From contig NC_011886.1 in the NCBI RefSeq assembly GCF_000022025.1, positions 3,389,209-3,453,208 of the forward strand: a stretch of DNA of 64,000 bases, in the 5' to 3' direction. A program made the translations under genes and the position numbers. This stretch comes from Pseudarthrobacter chlorophenolicus A6 (lineage in GTDB: Bacteria > Actinomycetota > Actinomycetes > Actinomycetales > Micrococcaceae). The notes below the pieces were generated by a model. The model had not been told where the DNA came from and did no database searches. It saw only the letters and a list, made by a program, of their open reading frames with translations. How positions within the stretch are numbered: position 1 is the stretch's first letter; the number at the start of each line of letters is the position of its first letter. Shown one piece after another: positions 7,930 to 15,753 of the stretch.

Positions 7930-8361
7930 ATGAGCGACGCCGCCCCGCACCACTCCCCCACAGAGCATGAACTGTGGAAAATCACCCTCGGTGAGCTCGA
8001 CGAGAAGATGGGGGTCAGGATCCTGGAGGAGTCCGTGGAGCGGGTGGTGGCCACCATGCCTGTGGAGGGGAACCGACAGTCCTTCGGTCTGCTTCACGGG
8101 GGCGCGTCGCTGGCGGTGGGTGAGGCCGTGGGGTCCTGGGCGGCAGTCATCCACGCCAGCACCATGGGCAAGATGGCGGTGGGCATCGACGTCTCCGCAA
8201 CGCACCACCGCTCCGCCCGGGAAGGCCAGGTCACCATCACGGCCACGCCCATCCACCTTGGCGGCACGCTGACCACCCACGAAGTACTCATTACCAACGA
8301 GGCCGGCCAGCGGCTCTGCACCCTGCGCATCACCAACCTGCTGAGGAAGCACAAACACTAG
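7930..8361 (+). CDS. Hotdog-fold thioesterase (PaaI/YdiI-like)
   Basis: 143 residues with the signature FGLLHGGASLAVGEAVGS, a HGG loop followed by the catalytic acidic residue, and VGIDVSATHHRSAREG typical of the 4HBT/PaaI_thioesterase branch. It probably hydrolyses aryl- or acyl-CoA thioesters. Start ATG 7930 is chosen over the upstream ATG at 7858 because TAGGAGAG lies just before it and the upstream codons overlap the operator. Position opposite paaZ behind a shared operator ties it to phenylacetate metabolism. It is clearly distinct from the PaaI at 977. Confidence 0.85.
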   Translation: MSDAAPHHSPTEHELWKITLGELDEKMGVRILEESVERVVATMPVEGNRQSFGLLHGGASLAVGEAVGSWAAVIHASTMGKMAVGIDVSATHHRSAREGQVTITATPIHLGGTLTTHEVLITNEAGQRLCTLRITNLLRKHKH

Positions 8362-8466
8362 GCAGCAAAAATGTTCCCGGCCCTGCATCCAAGGACCCCG
8401 TTCCCGGGGTATTAAGCGCGTAAGCACAAACAGCCCGGCCACCGGGCATCCATCAAGGAGTTTGAC

Positions 8467-9174
8467 ATGCGCAAAATGGGTTACGCCGCCGGAGCACTTT
8501 CACTTGCCGCTTCGCTGGCCTTTGCCGCTCCCGCCAATGCCGGCGGGTGGCACCATGAAGACGATCCCGCCCAGCTGTCCGTACTGCACGGCGTTCCCGG
8601 CCTGACCGTGGACGTGTGGGTCAACGGGGCCCTCACGCTGGATGACTTCACGCCCGGCACCCTGGCAGGGCCGCTGGAACTGGACGCCGGCGACTACCAG
8701 ATCGCCATCACCGCCGCCGACGCCACCAGCGCCGACAACCCGGTCATTGGGCCTGTGGACGTGGAGCTCGAAGAAGGCGGCAACTACACCGCCGTAGCCC
8801 ACCTCAATGCCGACGGCGCGCCCACCGCTACGCTCTTCACCAACGACACCAAGGCTCCCCGCAACGACCGCAAAGGCAAACTGACGGTCCGGCACGTAGC
8901 GGCAGCGCCCGCCGTCGACGTCCTGGCCGGCGGGAAAGCAATCATCGAAGGCCTGAGCAATCCTGACGAGGCCACGCTCAAGCTCAAGGCCGGCACCTAC
9001 TCGGCTTCGGTGGCTGCGGCCGGCACCACCGCTCCCGTGATCGGCCCGGCGGACGTCACCGTCGAGGGCGGGAAGAACACCATCGTCTACGCGTGGGGAA
9101 GCCTGGCCGACAAGACCCTGAACGTGGCAGTGCAGGTAGTTGACGGCGAAAAGCGGTGGCACGGCCGCCACTGA
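8467..9174 (+). CDS. Secreted DUF4397 protein
   Basis: 235 residues with a Sec signal peptide (MRKMGYAAGALSLAASLAFA, cleavage after APANA, about residue 26). The mature part contains two DUF4397-like beta-sandwich repeats, starting AQLSVLHGVPGLTVDVWVNG (residue 38) and LTVRHVAAAPAVDVLAGG (residue 139). Both carry the xxVxHxxPxxxVDV motif. Members are secreted or surface-attached proteins of unknown function, often adhesion-like. There is no sorting signal or C-terminal membrane anchor, so release is likely. AAGGAG precedes the ATG. A terminator follows. Confidence 0.88.
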   Translation: MRKMGYAAGALSLAASLAFAAPANAGGWHHEDDPAQLSVLHGVPGLTVDVWVNGALTLDDFTPGTLAGPLELDAGDYQIAITAADATSADNPVIGPVDVELEEGGNYTAVAHLNADGAPTATLFTNDTKAPRNDRKGKLTVRHVAAAPAVDVLAGGKAIIEGLSNPDEATLKLKAGTYSASVAAAGTTAPVIGPADVTVEGGKNTIVYAWGSLADKTLNVAVQVVDGEKRWHGRH

Positions 9175-9200
9175 CCGCCGGCCACACCGCTGTCTATACC

Positions 9201-9240
9201 GGAAGGGCGGGGCGCCCTGCGCGTCCCGCCCTTCCGCTGT
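9201..9240. terminator. Terminator between convergent genes
   Basis: GGAAGGGCGGG (9201-9211) pairs perfectly with CCCGCCCTTCC (9225-9235), followed by GCTGTTTATTT. It lies between the DUF4397 gene and the convergent protease gene. Confidence 0.8.
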
Positions 9241-11331
9241 TTATTTCGCCGAACGCCGGCCCCTGCGGCGCACCAGGACTGTCAGGATAATGCCGACGGC
9301 GAGCGCCGCGGCCGCTGCCAGGGCTGCGGGAACCAGCCCGGTGGAGCCGGTGTTCGCCAGGTCGGCCGGGCCCGGCCCCGAATCGAAAGGTACGACGACG
9401 ATGCCGGCTGCCGCGGGCGGCTGCGGTGCGGCGGGGGCTGGTGCAGCCGGGGCCGGGTCAGCGGGCACGGGATTGGGTTGTTCCGGGGCGGGCGGTTCCG
9501 GGGCAGGAACAACGGGACCCGGGTTGCCGGGGGCAGGCGGCTCCGGTGCAGGCGGCTCCGCAGCGGTCCGGGCAAACTCAAACTCGGCGCTGCCCGAGGT
9601 GCTGAAGCCGTTGACCGTCTCGGCCGTGAAGCGGAGCGGGCCGTTGCTTTCCGGTGCGGTGAAGCTCCACTTGCCCGCGGCGTCGACAGGAACCTCCACC
9701 GGGTCCTTGCCCTCCACCGTGATCCTGACCGTGGAGCCTGCGGCAACGGCGGACGCGGGGGCTGCCGGGACATTGCCGCTGATGGCCTGCCCTGGTTCGT
9801 AGGTTCCGCCGGGGGCGGGCGAGCTGACGGCAGGCTTGTTGAGGAACAGTTCCAACTGGTAGCCGGGCAGGACCGCGAGGCTTTCCGAGAGGGTGGCACC
9901 CACGGCGAAGTTTGCGGGTGCCGGCTCACCCGGTGCGGGCGGCGCGTCACCGGCGGCGTGCGTTCCCACAGCGTAGTTGCCGCTGACGTAGGGGCCGCCT
10001 GAGTCTCCGCCGCTGGACTGGACGCCGTAGGAAAGGAATCCCCGGAAGGCCCGGAGGTCGGTGGGGTCAGTTGCGAAGTCCGGGCCTGGCACCACGTAGA
10101 TACCCACAGCGTCCACTGTGCCGCAGGACCAGGCCGAGGTCCGGCCGGAGCGGCAGATGGGCATCCCCAGGACAGGATCGGCGGTGCCGATGATCTTCAC
10201 ATCAGGGCCGGGCTGCGAAGGGTCACCCCAGGTGCTGGCGGCGGGCAGCGGATCCAGGCCTTCCGGGATGTTGTGGATCACCGAGATGTCCGTGCCCACG
10301 TTTCCGGGGTTGTCGGGGTCCACAGGGCTCTCAATGATGCGGGAGTTGCCGGGGCCGCCGAACTGGCTGAATCCGAAGTCGCCCAGCTGGTCCTTCCGGA
10401 CGAACTGGAACTCCAGGGTTGCCGTTGCCGCCTGCCCGTCCGAGGCGCAGTGCCCTGCGCTGAGAACGGCAGGCAGTCCCGCGGGGTCGAAGGCGGAGAA
10501 CCCGGTGGAGCAGATCCACCCGGTATCGGCGATGTAGCCCACGCCGCCGGGAACATCGGCCTCGGGTCTGAGGGGAGCGGCACCGTCGAGCTCCACGTTG
10601 GCGTACCGGGCCACGAAATCAGCCGGTGAGACCCTGCCGGAGCCGCCGGCCGCCGTCGTGCCCGCCGCCGTCGTTCCTGGCGTGGTTGCTGCGTCGTCCC
10701 TTGAGGCGTCAGCCGCCACCCCGCCGGCCTGTCCGGCCGATTCGGGTACGTTAAGCGCCCCGGTGCGGATGACGAATTTCCCGTCCGCGGCCATGACTGC
10801 CTGCAGGCCGTCGGGGCCGACGTCGCGCACGTATGCCTGGAAGAGCTGGTCGGTGCTGACCGCCAGCTGTGAGCCATCAGCTACCCCGCCGGACGGTGCC
10901 ACGCCGCCGTCGGCACGCCTGGCCTGCGGGGCCTCGACGGCGAGGTCCGGAAGGGCCTCAGCCAGCGCGGCCACTTTGGCGAGGAACTCCGGCCCGGATC
11001 CTGTGACCACCACGTGCCCGCCGTCCAGCCGGATCCCGGCGTAACCGGGCACGTCGCGCAACTGGGCGGCCGCGGCTGCCGCCTGGGCGCCGAGCTCCCC
11101 GGCTGCGGTGAACTGTTCCCGGGTGAGTCCGAGGTCCCGCTGGACCGCCTCGTCGAGGGCGGCCTCCGACAGCCTGGAACCCGGTGTTCCAACGGCCGGC
11201 GCCTCCGTTGAGTCGGTGGTTGCGGCCTGACCATCGGCAGCCCAGGCAGGCGCAGCCACGTAGGCCGACGACGCCAGGATGCCTGCTACGGCACCCAGGG
11301 AGAGGTACCTGCGCACTGACGCCAAAGTCAT
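9241..11331 (-). CDS. Secreted S1-family serine protease with cell-wall sorting signal
   Basis: About 696 residues. A signal peptide (ending PAWAADG) is followed by a streptogrisin-type propeptide rich in Ala/Gln (about 40-210), then a trypsin-like catalytic domain with VLSAGHC (His), GTDISVIHN (Asp) and GGDSGGPYVSG (Ser). A beta-sandwich domain (about 500-590) and a Pro/Ala linker come next. The C-terminus is LANTG, a hydrophobic helix and RRRGRR, a LAxTG-type signal for a class E sortase. The ATG at 11331 overlaps the stop of the phosphatase gene (ATGA), so the two are probably translationally coupled. No sortase gene is nearby. Confidence 0.85.
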   Translation of the reverse strand: MTLASVRRYLSLGAVAGILASSAYVAAPAWAADGQAATTDSTEAPAVGTPGSRLSEAALDEAVQRDLGLTREQFTAAGELGAQAAAAAAQLRDVPGYAGIRLDGGHVVVTGSGPEFLAKVAALAEALPDLAVEAPQARRADGGVAPSGGVADGSQLAVSTDQLFQAYVRDVGPDGLQAVMAADGKFVIRTGALNVPESAGQAGGVAADASRDDAATTPGTTAAGTTAAGGSGRVSPADFVARYANVELDGAAPLRPEADVPGGVGYIADTGWICSTGFSAFDPAGLPAVLSAGHCASDGQAATATLEFQFVRKDQLGDFGFSQFGGPGNSRIIESPVDPDNPGNVGTDISVIHNIPEGLDPLPAASTWGDPSQPGPDVKIIGTADPVLGMPICRSGRTSAWSCGTVDAVGIYVVPGPDFATDPTDLRAFRGFLSYGVQSSGGDSGGPYVSGNYAVGTHAAGDAPPAPGEPAPANFAVGATLSESLAVLPGYQLELFLNKPAVSSPAPGGTYEPGQAISGNVPAAPASAVAAGSTVRITVEGKDPVEVPVDAAGKWSFTAPESNGPLRFTAETVNGFSTSGSAEFEFARTAAEPPAPEPPAPGNPGPVVPAPEPPAPEQPNPVPADPAPAAPAPAAPQPPAAAGIVVVPFDSGPGPADLANTGSTGLVPAALAAAAALAVGIILTVLVRRRGRRSAK

Positions 11332-12047
11332 CGGGCCACACTCGCTCCGCACAGGGACAGCACTGCGTCGAGTTCGGCGACGCTGAGTCCGTTCTTCAGG
11401 AGGTAGCCACGGCTGTCCAGGGTCCGCACGAAGTCCACCACCGCTTTCCCGCGCTGATCCAGCAGCGGTGCGAGTTCGTCGTCGGCAAGGTAGCGTTCCC
11501 GGCTGTGCGGCGGCCCATGGGTGCGGTACCGCTCGTTGATGCCGCGCGCTGCTTGCCGGTAGCCCTCGGCGATCTGGTGGTCCGAGTCCCCCGCAAGGTC
11601 CTGCACCATGGCCGCCACCAGGCCGCTGCGGTCGCGGCCGGCAGCGCAGTGCAGCACCACGTTCCCCCTGCCCGCGGCGTCGGCGAGGGCGCGGAAGACT
11701 CCCACGATCCTGTCCGGGAACAGCCGGGCGTTGTCCGCGTAGTAGGCGGGGTCGTTCAGATAGGGGCCGGTCAGCGCGGCAAACTGCTCGTGGTTGGCCT
11801 CTTCCGTGGGAGCCGACACCAGTGCCAGGCCCTGCAACGCCACCGCGGGGACCACCGGATCGGTGTCCCGGCGCCGCGCTTCCGCCGCGTTACGGAGATC
11901 CACTACCGTGCGGATGCCGTCGTCGTAGGCCTGCCGCCAGCCGGCTTCCGTGAGCCATTCCCGCCGGCCCATTCGGTACACGCCGCCGGCAACATGCCAG
12001 GCATTGACAGCACCATCCCAGTCCATGGACCCGCCCGCTTTCTCCAT
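11328..12047 (-). CDS. Tyrosine/serine protein phosphatase (DSP-like)
   Basis: About 239 residues. The P-loop VLHCAAGRDRSG (HCx5R) is the cysteine-dependent phosphatase signature of the bacterial Tyr/Ser phosphatase family (MptpB/IphP-like), and the N-terminal YRMGRREWLTEAGWRQAYDDGIRTV resembles the family entry. The start is uncertain: TTG 12065, ATG 12047 or ATG 12026; I take 12047. Its stop overlaps the start of the secreted protease gene. Substrates may be phosphotyrosine proteins or phosphoinositides; this cannot be told from sequence. Confidence 0.78.
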   Translation of the reverse strand: MEKAGGSMDWDGAVNAWHVAGGVYRMGRREWLTEAGWRQAYDDGIRTVVDLRNAAEARRRDTDPVVPAVALQGLALVSAPTEEANHEQFAALTGPYLNDPAYYADNARLFPDRIVGVFRALADAAGRGNVVLHCAAGRDRSGLVAAMVQDLAGDSDHQIAEGYRQAARGINERYRTHGPPHSRERYLADDELAPLLDQRGKAVVDFVRTLDSRGYLLKNGLSVAELDAVLSLCGASVAR

Positions 12048-12205
12048 CCGCACAGCTAACCACAAGCCTGTGAACCCCGCATGTCACAAACAGGTACAGG
12101 AAGCACGCAAGGCGGGTACCGGGCACCGGTGAAACGGACCGCCACGTGGCGTACTGTCACAGGTGTCTGTCCCCGGTCCGGGGCTACATTCAAGGGAGAT
12201 CTGCG

Positions 12206-13093
12206 ATGGGCACTACAGCATTACGACGGCGGCGCACGGCTTTCGCGGCAGGCCTCGCCACCCTGGCGATGGCACTTGGCTCCACGGCACTTCCTGCCGG
12301 AGCGGCGCCGCCGGAAAAGGATGTGGACCTCGTGGCGGTCGGTGACTCCTACACCGCCGGGATCGGGGCCGGGACCACCACACTTTCGTCTTGCACCCAG
12401 ACCAACGGCGGGTACGTAAACCTGCTCAAAGCCCTGCCGATCGTGGACGGCAACAGCACGAACGCGGCATGCGCTGGGGCAGTCATCGTGGACAGGGCAT
12501 CGGACATTGCACCCAGCGTGCTGGAGCAAATTGCCGCTCTGACCGCCTCCGGCACGCTGTCAGTCCGGACCGAACTGGTCGCCGTGACCGCGGGCGCGAA
12601 CGACATTGACTTCACTATGCCGTTGAAGGCCTGCGCAGGATCAACGCTCGATGACTGTGCGCAGGCAGTACAGGGAGTGCAAGCCAGGTTTCCCGCCATG
12701 CAGGCCGATCTTGTGGAGGCCCTGACAGCAATTCGAACGGCAGCCCCGCACGCCACCATAGCTGTCTTCGGTTATCCGCTTCTCTTCGATCCCGACGGCC
12801 CGCCGACACTGCTGAGCGAGGACGCGCAAAGGCTGGTCAACGCAGGCACGCTGGCCCTCAATAACGCCATTGCCCAAGCCACGGGTGCCCCGAGGGTGAA
12901 GGCCAAAGCTGCCTACATCGACGTCACCAAAGCCTTTAAAGCACACGCGGTGAACTCAGCCTATCCGTGGATCAACTTCAACCCGGCAGATCCCTTTGCC
13001 CTGCAAAACTTCCATCCAACTGCTGCCGGCCACCAGGCTTACGCCGACGCACTGTCCGAAGCGGTGAACCTCAACAAGCTGGCACGGCCTTAG
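12206..13093 (+). CDS. Secreted SGNH/GDSL lipase-esterase
   Basis: 295 residues with a Sec signal peptide (RRRRTAFAAGLATLAMALGS, cleavage after AGA). Block I is VAVGDSYTAGIGAG with the nucleophile Ser, block III is VTAGANDI with the oxyanion Asn, and block V is FHPTAAGH with the Asp/His-equivalent HxxxxGH. Several Cys suggest disulfides, as in the secreted actinobacterial lipase SCO7513-type family. The ATG at 12206 follows AGGGAGA; the frame is open upstream from 12146 but that would bury the signal peptide. It acts outside the cell on acyl esters; the exact substrate is unknown. Confidence 0.88.
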   Translation: MGTTALRRRRTAFAAGLATLAMALGSTALPAGAAPPEKDVDLVAVGDSYTAGIGAGTTTLSSCTQTNGGYVNLLKALPIVDGNSTNAACAGAVIVDRASDIAPSVLEQIAALTASGTLSVRTELVAVTAGANDIDFTMPLKACAGSTLDDCAQAVQGVQARFPAMQADLVEALTAIRTAAPHATIAVFGYPLLFDPDGPPTLLSEDAQRLVNAGTLALNNAIAQATGAPRVKAKAAYIDVTKAFKAHAVNSAYPWINFNPADPFALQNFHPTAAGHQAYADALSEAVNLNKLARP

Positions 13094-13120
13094 CCGGCAG
13101 GCTACCCGGCGGGCAGAGTC

Positions 13121-13729
13121 CTACCCCCGCCGGTCCAGCCGGTATTCGAGCCCGGCGCGGACCATGGGCCATTCGTGTTCCAGGATGGAGAACACCACGG
13201 TGTCACGCAGCAGTCCGTCGCTGGTCCGGGAGTGGCTGCGGAGGACGCCGTCCTGCTTGGCGCCCAGCCGGGCGATCGCCTCGCGGGACTGGTGGTTCAG
13301 CCAGTGCGTGCGGAACTCCACGGCCGGGCAGCCCAGCGTCTCGAACGCATGCCGCAGCAGCAGGAGTTTGGAGTCCGGGTTGGTTCCGGTGCCCTGGACG
13401 GACGCTGCGTTCCAGGTGGAACCGATCTCCACGCGGGGAGTAGCGGCATCAATGTTCATGTAGGTAGTCATGCCGATGACCCGGCCCGGGCCGCCGGTTT
13501 CCGGGTCGAGCAGCCGCGTGGTGAACGGCAGCATGGACCCCTGTTCCTGCAACGCGAGGCGGCGCCGGATCTCGCCCGCCATTTCCGCGGGAGACGGCAC
13601 GGAGGTGTACCAGAGCTTCCACAGCTCGCCGTCCTCGGCCGCCTGCACCAGCCCGTCGTGGTGGGCTGGGTGGAGGGGCTCGAGGATTACGTGCCGGCCG
13701 GTCAGGGTAAGGGGTTCAAGGAAAGTCAC
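13121..13729 (-). CDS. GNAT acetyltransferase, RimJ/RimL type
   Basis: 202 residues with the GNAT fold: LTLTGRHVILEPLHPAHHDGL at the N-terminus, and VEIGSTWNAASVQGTGTNPDSKLLLLRHAFETLG for the acetyl-CoA-binding beta4-alpha3 region (the Q/RxxG/A loop is present as QGTGTN). WLNHQSREAIARLGAKQDGVLR is typical of RimL-like proteins. It probably acetylates an N-terminal or small-molecule amine. The GTG start at 13729 lies six bases after a TAGGCT -10 element (13736-13741) with no ribosome site, so the mRNA is probably leaderless. Confidence 0.87.
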   Translation of the reverse strand: MTFLEPLTLTGRHVILEPLHPAHHDGLVQAAEDGELWKLWYTSVPSPAEMAGEIRRRLALQEQGSMLPFTTRLLDPETGGPGRVIGMTTYMNIDAATPRVEIGSTWNAASVQGTGTNPDSKLLLLRHAFETLGCPAVEFRTHWLNHQSREAIARLGAKQDGVLRSHSRTSDGLLRDTVVFSILEHEWPMVRAGLEYRLDRRG

Positions 13730-13802
13730 TGCACCAGCCTAGGACCAACCACCGGGGCCGGTTACGCTGGGAAAGCCCCAGACCGCGAGAAAGGGAGTTA
13801 AC

Positions 13803-14036
13803 GTGTCAGGAACCAATCCGGACCCGGAAGACGACAAGATCACCGGCCTGGAACCCGGCGGCGGAGTTCCGCCGGGCGAAACCCCGCCCGGGGAAGGCTC
13901 GGTGGCGGGCACGCAGGAACCCCGCCAGCCCGGTTCCGGGAGGGGCCAGCAGATTTTCTGGATCGGGGCCATCGGTGCAGGCGTGCTGCTGTTCCTGCTG
14001 TATTTCATCGGCTACATCGTCGGCTTCTTCGACTAG
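13803..14036 (+). CDS. Small membrane protein, DUF6480-like
   Basis: 77 residues: a Pro/Gly/Glu-rich N-terminus with LEPGGGVPPGETPPGEGS, followed by one transmembrane helix near the C-terminus (IFWIGAIGAGVLLFLLYFIG). This layout and the PGGGVPPGETPP motif match a small actinobacterial family of unknown function (DUF6480, from memory). The start is GTG at 13803 after AAAGGGAG. It is single, between divergent and convergent neighbours. Confidence 0.72.
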   Translation: MSGTNPDPEDDKITGLEPGGGVPPGETPPGEGSVAGTQEPRQPGSGRGQQIFWIGAIGAGVLLFLLYFIGYIVGFFD

Positions 14037-14073
14037 GCGGCCGCCGGCTGCAGGTTACCTGCGGCCAGCCCTT

Positions 14074-14943
14074 TCAGCTCCAGTCGAAGAAGCCCTTGCC
14101 GGTCTTGCGGCCTAGTTCGCCGCGGGCCACCTTGTCGCGGAGGATCTGCGGCGGGGCGAACCGGTCACCGAGGGTGGACTGCAGGTATTCGGCGATGCCC
14201 AGCCGGACGTCCAGCCCCACGATGTCCGTAGTGCGCAGCGGACCCGTGGGGTGCTTGTACCCGAGGACCATGGCGTTATCGATGTCGTCGGCCGACGCCA
14301 CGCCCTCTTCCACCATCCGCATCGCTTCCAGGGCGATTGCCACGCCCAGCCGGGAGGAGGCGAAGCCTGGCGCGTCATTGACGACGACGGCGGTCTTCCC
14401 GAGCGCCGCAACCCACCGTCGCGCCTCCCCGGCCAGGTCCGCGGAGGTTTGCTCGCCCAGGACCACTTCGATGAGCGTGGACGCCGGCACAGGATTGAAG
14501 AAGTGCAGCCCCAGGAAGTTTGCGGGCCGCTGCAGTTCCTTTGCCAGCCCGTTCACGGAGAGCGATGACGTGTTGGATGCCAGGTAGGCGTCCGGTTCCA
14601 GGCGCTCTTCGATGCCCCGCAGCGAGGAGACCTTCAGGTCCCAGTCCTCCGGTACGGCCTCGACCACCAGTTGCCGGTCCTTGAAGGCGTCGTAATCCAC
14701 ACCCACGGTGAGCCGGGAAGCCATCTCGTCCAGGTTCGCGTCTGTGACACCGCGCTCGATGCTCTTGGCAGCAGCGGACTCCACCCGTTCCCGGGCAGCC
14801 TCGGCTGACTGTTCATCCCGTTCCACCACCAGGACGTCAGCGCCCTTGACCAGGAATGCGTGGGCGATGCCGGCGCCCATGCGGCCACCGCCCAGGACAC
14901 CGATTCGTGCGGGCAGGGCAGCAGCAAGTTCGGAGTTGCTCAT
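14074..14943 (-). CDS. paaH: 3-hydroxyacyl-CoA dehydrogenase
   Basis: 289 residues: Rossmann domain with IGVLGGGRMGAGIAHAF (residues 13-29) for NAD, catalytic His in LGLHFFNPVP (about 145), and a C-terminal dimerisation domain ending GRKTGKGFFDWS. It oxidises 3-hydroxyacyl-CoA to 3-oxoacyl-CoA. It is the last gene of a three-gene operon with enoyl-CoA hydratase and thiolase, preceded by a PaaR-type operator. This suggests the 3-hydroxyadipyl-CoA step of phenylacetate breakdown rather than general beta-oxidation. A 3-hydroxybutyryl-CoA dehydrogenase annotation is the alternative. Confidence 0.88.
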   Translation of the reverse strand: MSNSELAAALPARIGVLGGGRMGAGIAHAFLVKGADVLVVERDEQSAEAARERVESAAAKSIERGVTDANLDEMASRLTVGVDYDAFKDRQLVVEAVPEDWDLKVSSLRGIEERLEPDAYLASNTSSLSVNGLAKELQRPANFLGLHFFNPVPASTLIEVVLGEQTSADLAGEARRWVAALGKTAVVVNDAPGFASSRLGVAIALEAMRMVEEGVASADDIDNAMVLGYKHPTGPLRTTDIVGLDVRLGIAEYLQSTLGDRFAPPQILRDKVARGELGRKTGKGFFDWS

Positions 14944-14949
14944 GGCTTT

Positions 14950-15753
14950 CTACTTTCCGTCAGCGGTGTCGGAGGATGCGGCCTTCTTGGCGGCGTTGCG
15001 GTCCAGGAACTTCTGCATGCGGTCGAACTTGGCCTGCGATTCGAAGAGGATGCCCTGGGCCAGCTGGTCGATCAGTGGGTGGGCGTCTGCCGGGGCGTGG
15101 AACACGGACTTGGTGATCCGGACGGCGAGCGGGTCTTGCCGGGAAATGCGGTCCGCGAGGCTGTGGGCGGCACCCAGAAGCCCGGCGGTGCTGTGGATCT
15201 CCGTGATGAGGTTGACGGCCAATGCCTCGTCGGCGCCCAGCACTTTGCCCGCGAGGAGGATCTGCTTGGCCACCGGCTCCCCCACCAGTTCCTTGAGCCG
15301 CCAGCTGGCACCGGCAGCGGCCAGGATCCCCAGCCCGGTCTCCGGGTTCCCGATCCGGACGTCCGGGGTTCCGATCCGGAAGTCGGCCGCATACGCCAGT
15401 TCCGCGCCGCCACCCAGGCAGTACCCGTCCACGGCTGCGATGACCGGCATGGGCAGTTTGGCAATCCGCACGAAAATGGTGGAGTTGATCCCCTGCAGGG
15501 CGTCGTCCCGCCGCCGCTCACGAAGCTGGGCGATGTCCGCGCCGGAGGCGAACACCCCGTCCGCGCCGGCGATGATCAGCACCTTGGGATTCTGCTCCAG
15601 CGCAGCACAGACGGTGTGCAGCTCATCCACCATTTGCTGGTCGATGGCGTTCCGCACCTCGGGGCGGTTCAGCAGGACCACCACGCGGTCACCCTGCTCC
15701 TCCACCAGGAGCGCGGAGAACTTCTCGGCCGCCAGGTCAACTGCGCCCGGCAT
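14950..15753 (-). CDS. Enoyl-CoA hydratase/isomerase
   Basis: 267 residues of the crotonase fold: LNRPEVRNAIDQQMVDEL, the oxyanion-hole segment GVFASGADIAQL, and YCLGGGAELAYAADFRIG with the second catalytic Glu at PETGLGI. The frame is open to 15801, but the ATG at 15753 overlaps the thiolase stop (TGATG) and gives a normal length. Six bases separate its stop from the next start. In the operon it would hydrate 2,3-dehydroadipyl-CoA (PaaF role) or isomerise an upstream intermediate (PaaG role); sequence alone does not decide. Confidence 0.88.
   Translation of the reverse strand: MPGAVDLAAEKFSALLVEEQGDRVVVLLNRPEVRNAIDQQMVDELHTVCAALEQNPKVLIIAGADGVFASGADIAQLRERRRDDALQGINSTIFVRIAKLPMPVIAAVDGYCLGGGAELAYAADFRIGTPDVRIGNPETGLGILAAAGASWRLKELVGEPVAKQILLAGKVLGADEALAVNLITEIHSTAGLLGAAHSLADRISRQDPLAVRITKSVFHAPADAHPLIDQLAQGILFESQAKFDRMQKFLDRNAAKKAASSDTADGK

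Noticed and set aside
9241..11331. Stress-toxin or secretion island around the protease
   Set aside because: No sortase, pilin or secretion gene is adjacent; only the phosphatase coupling is supported.
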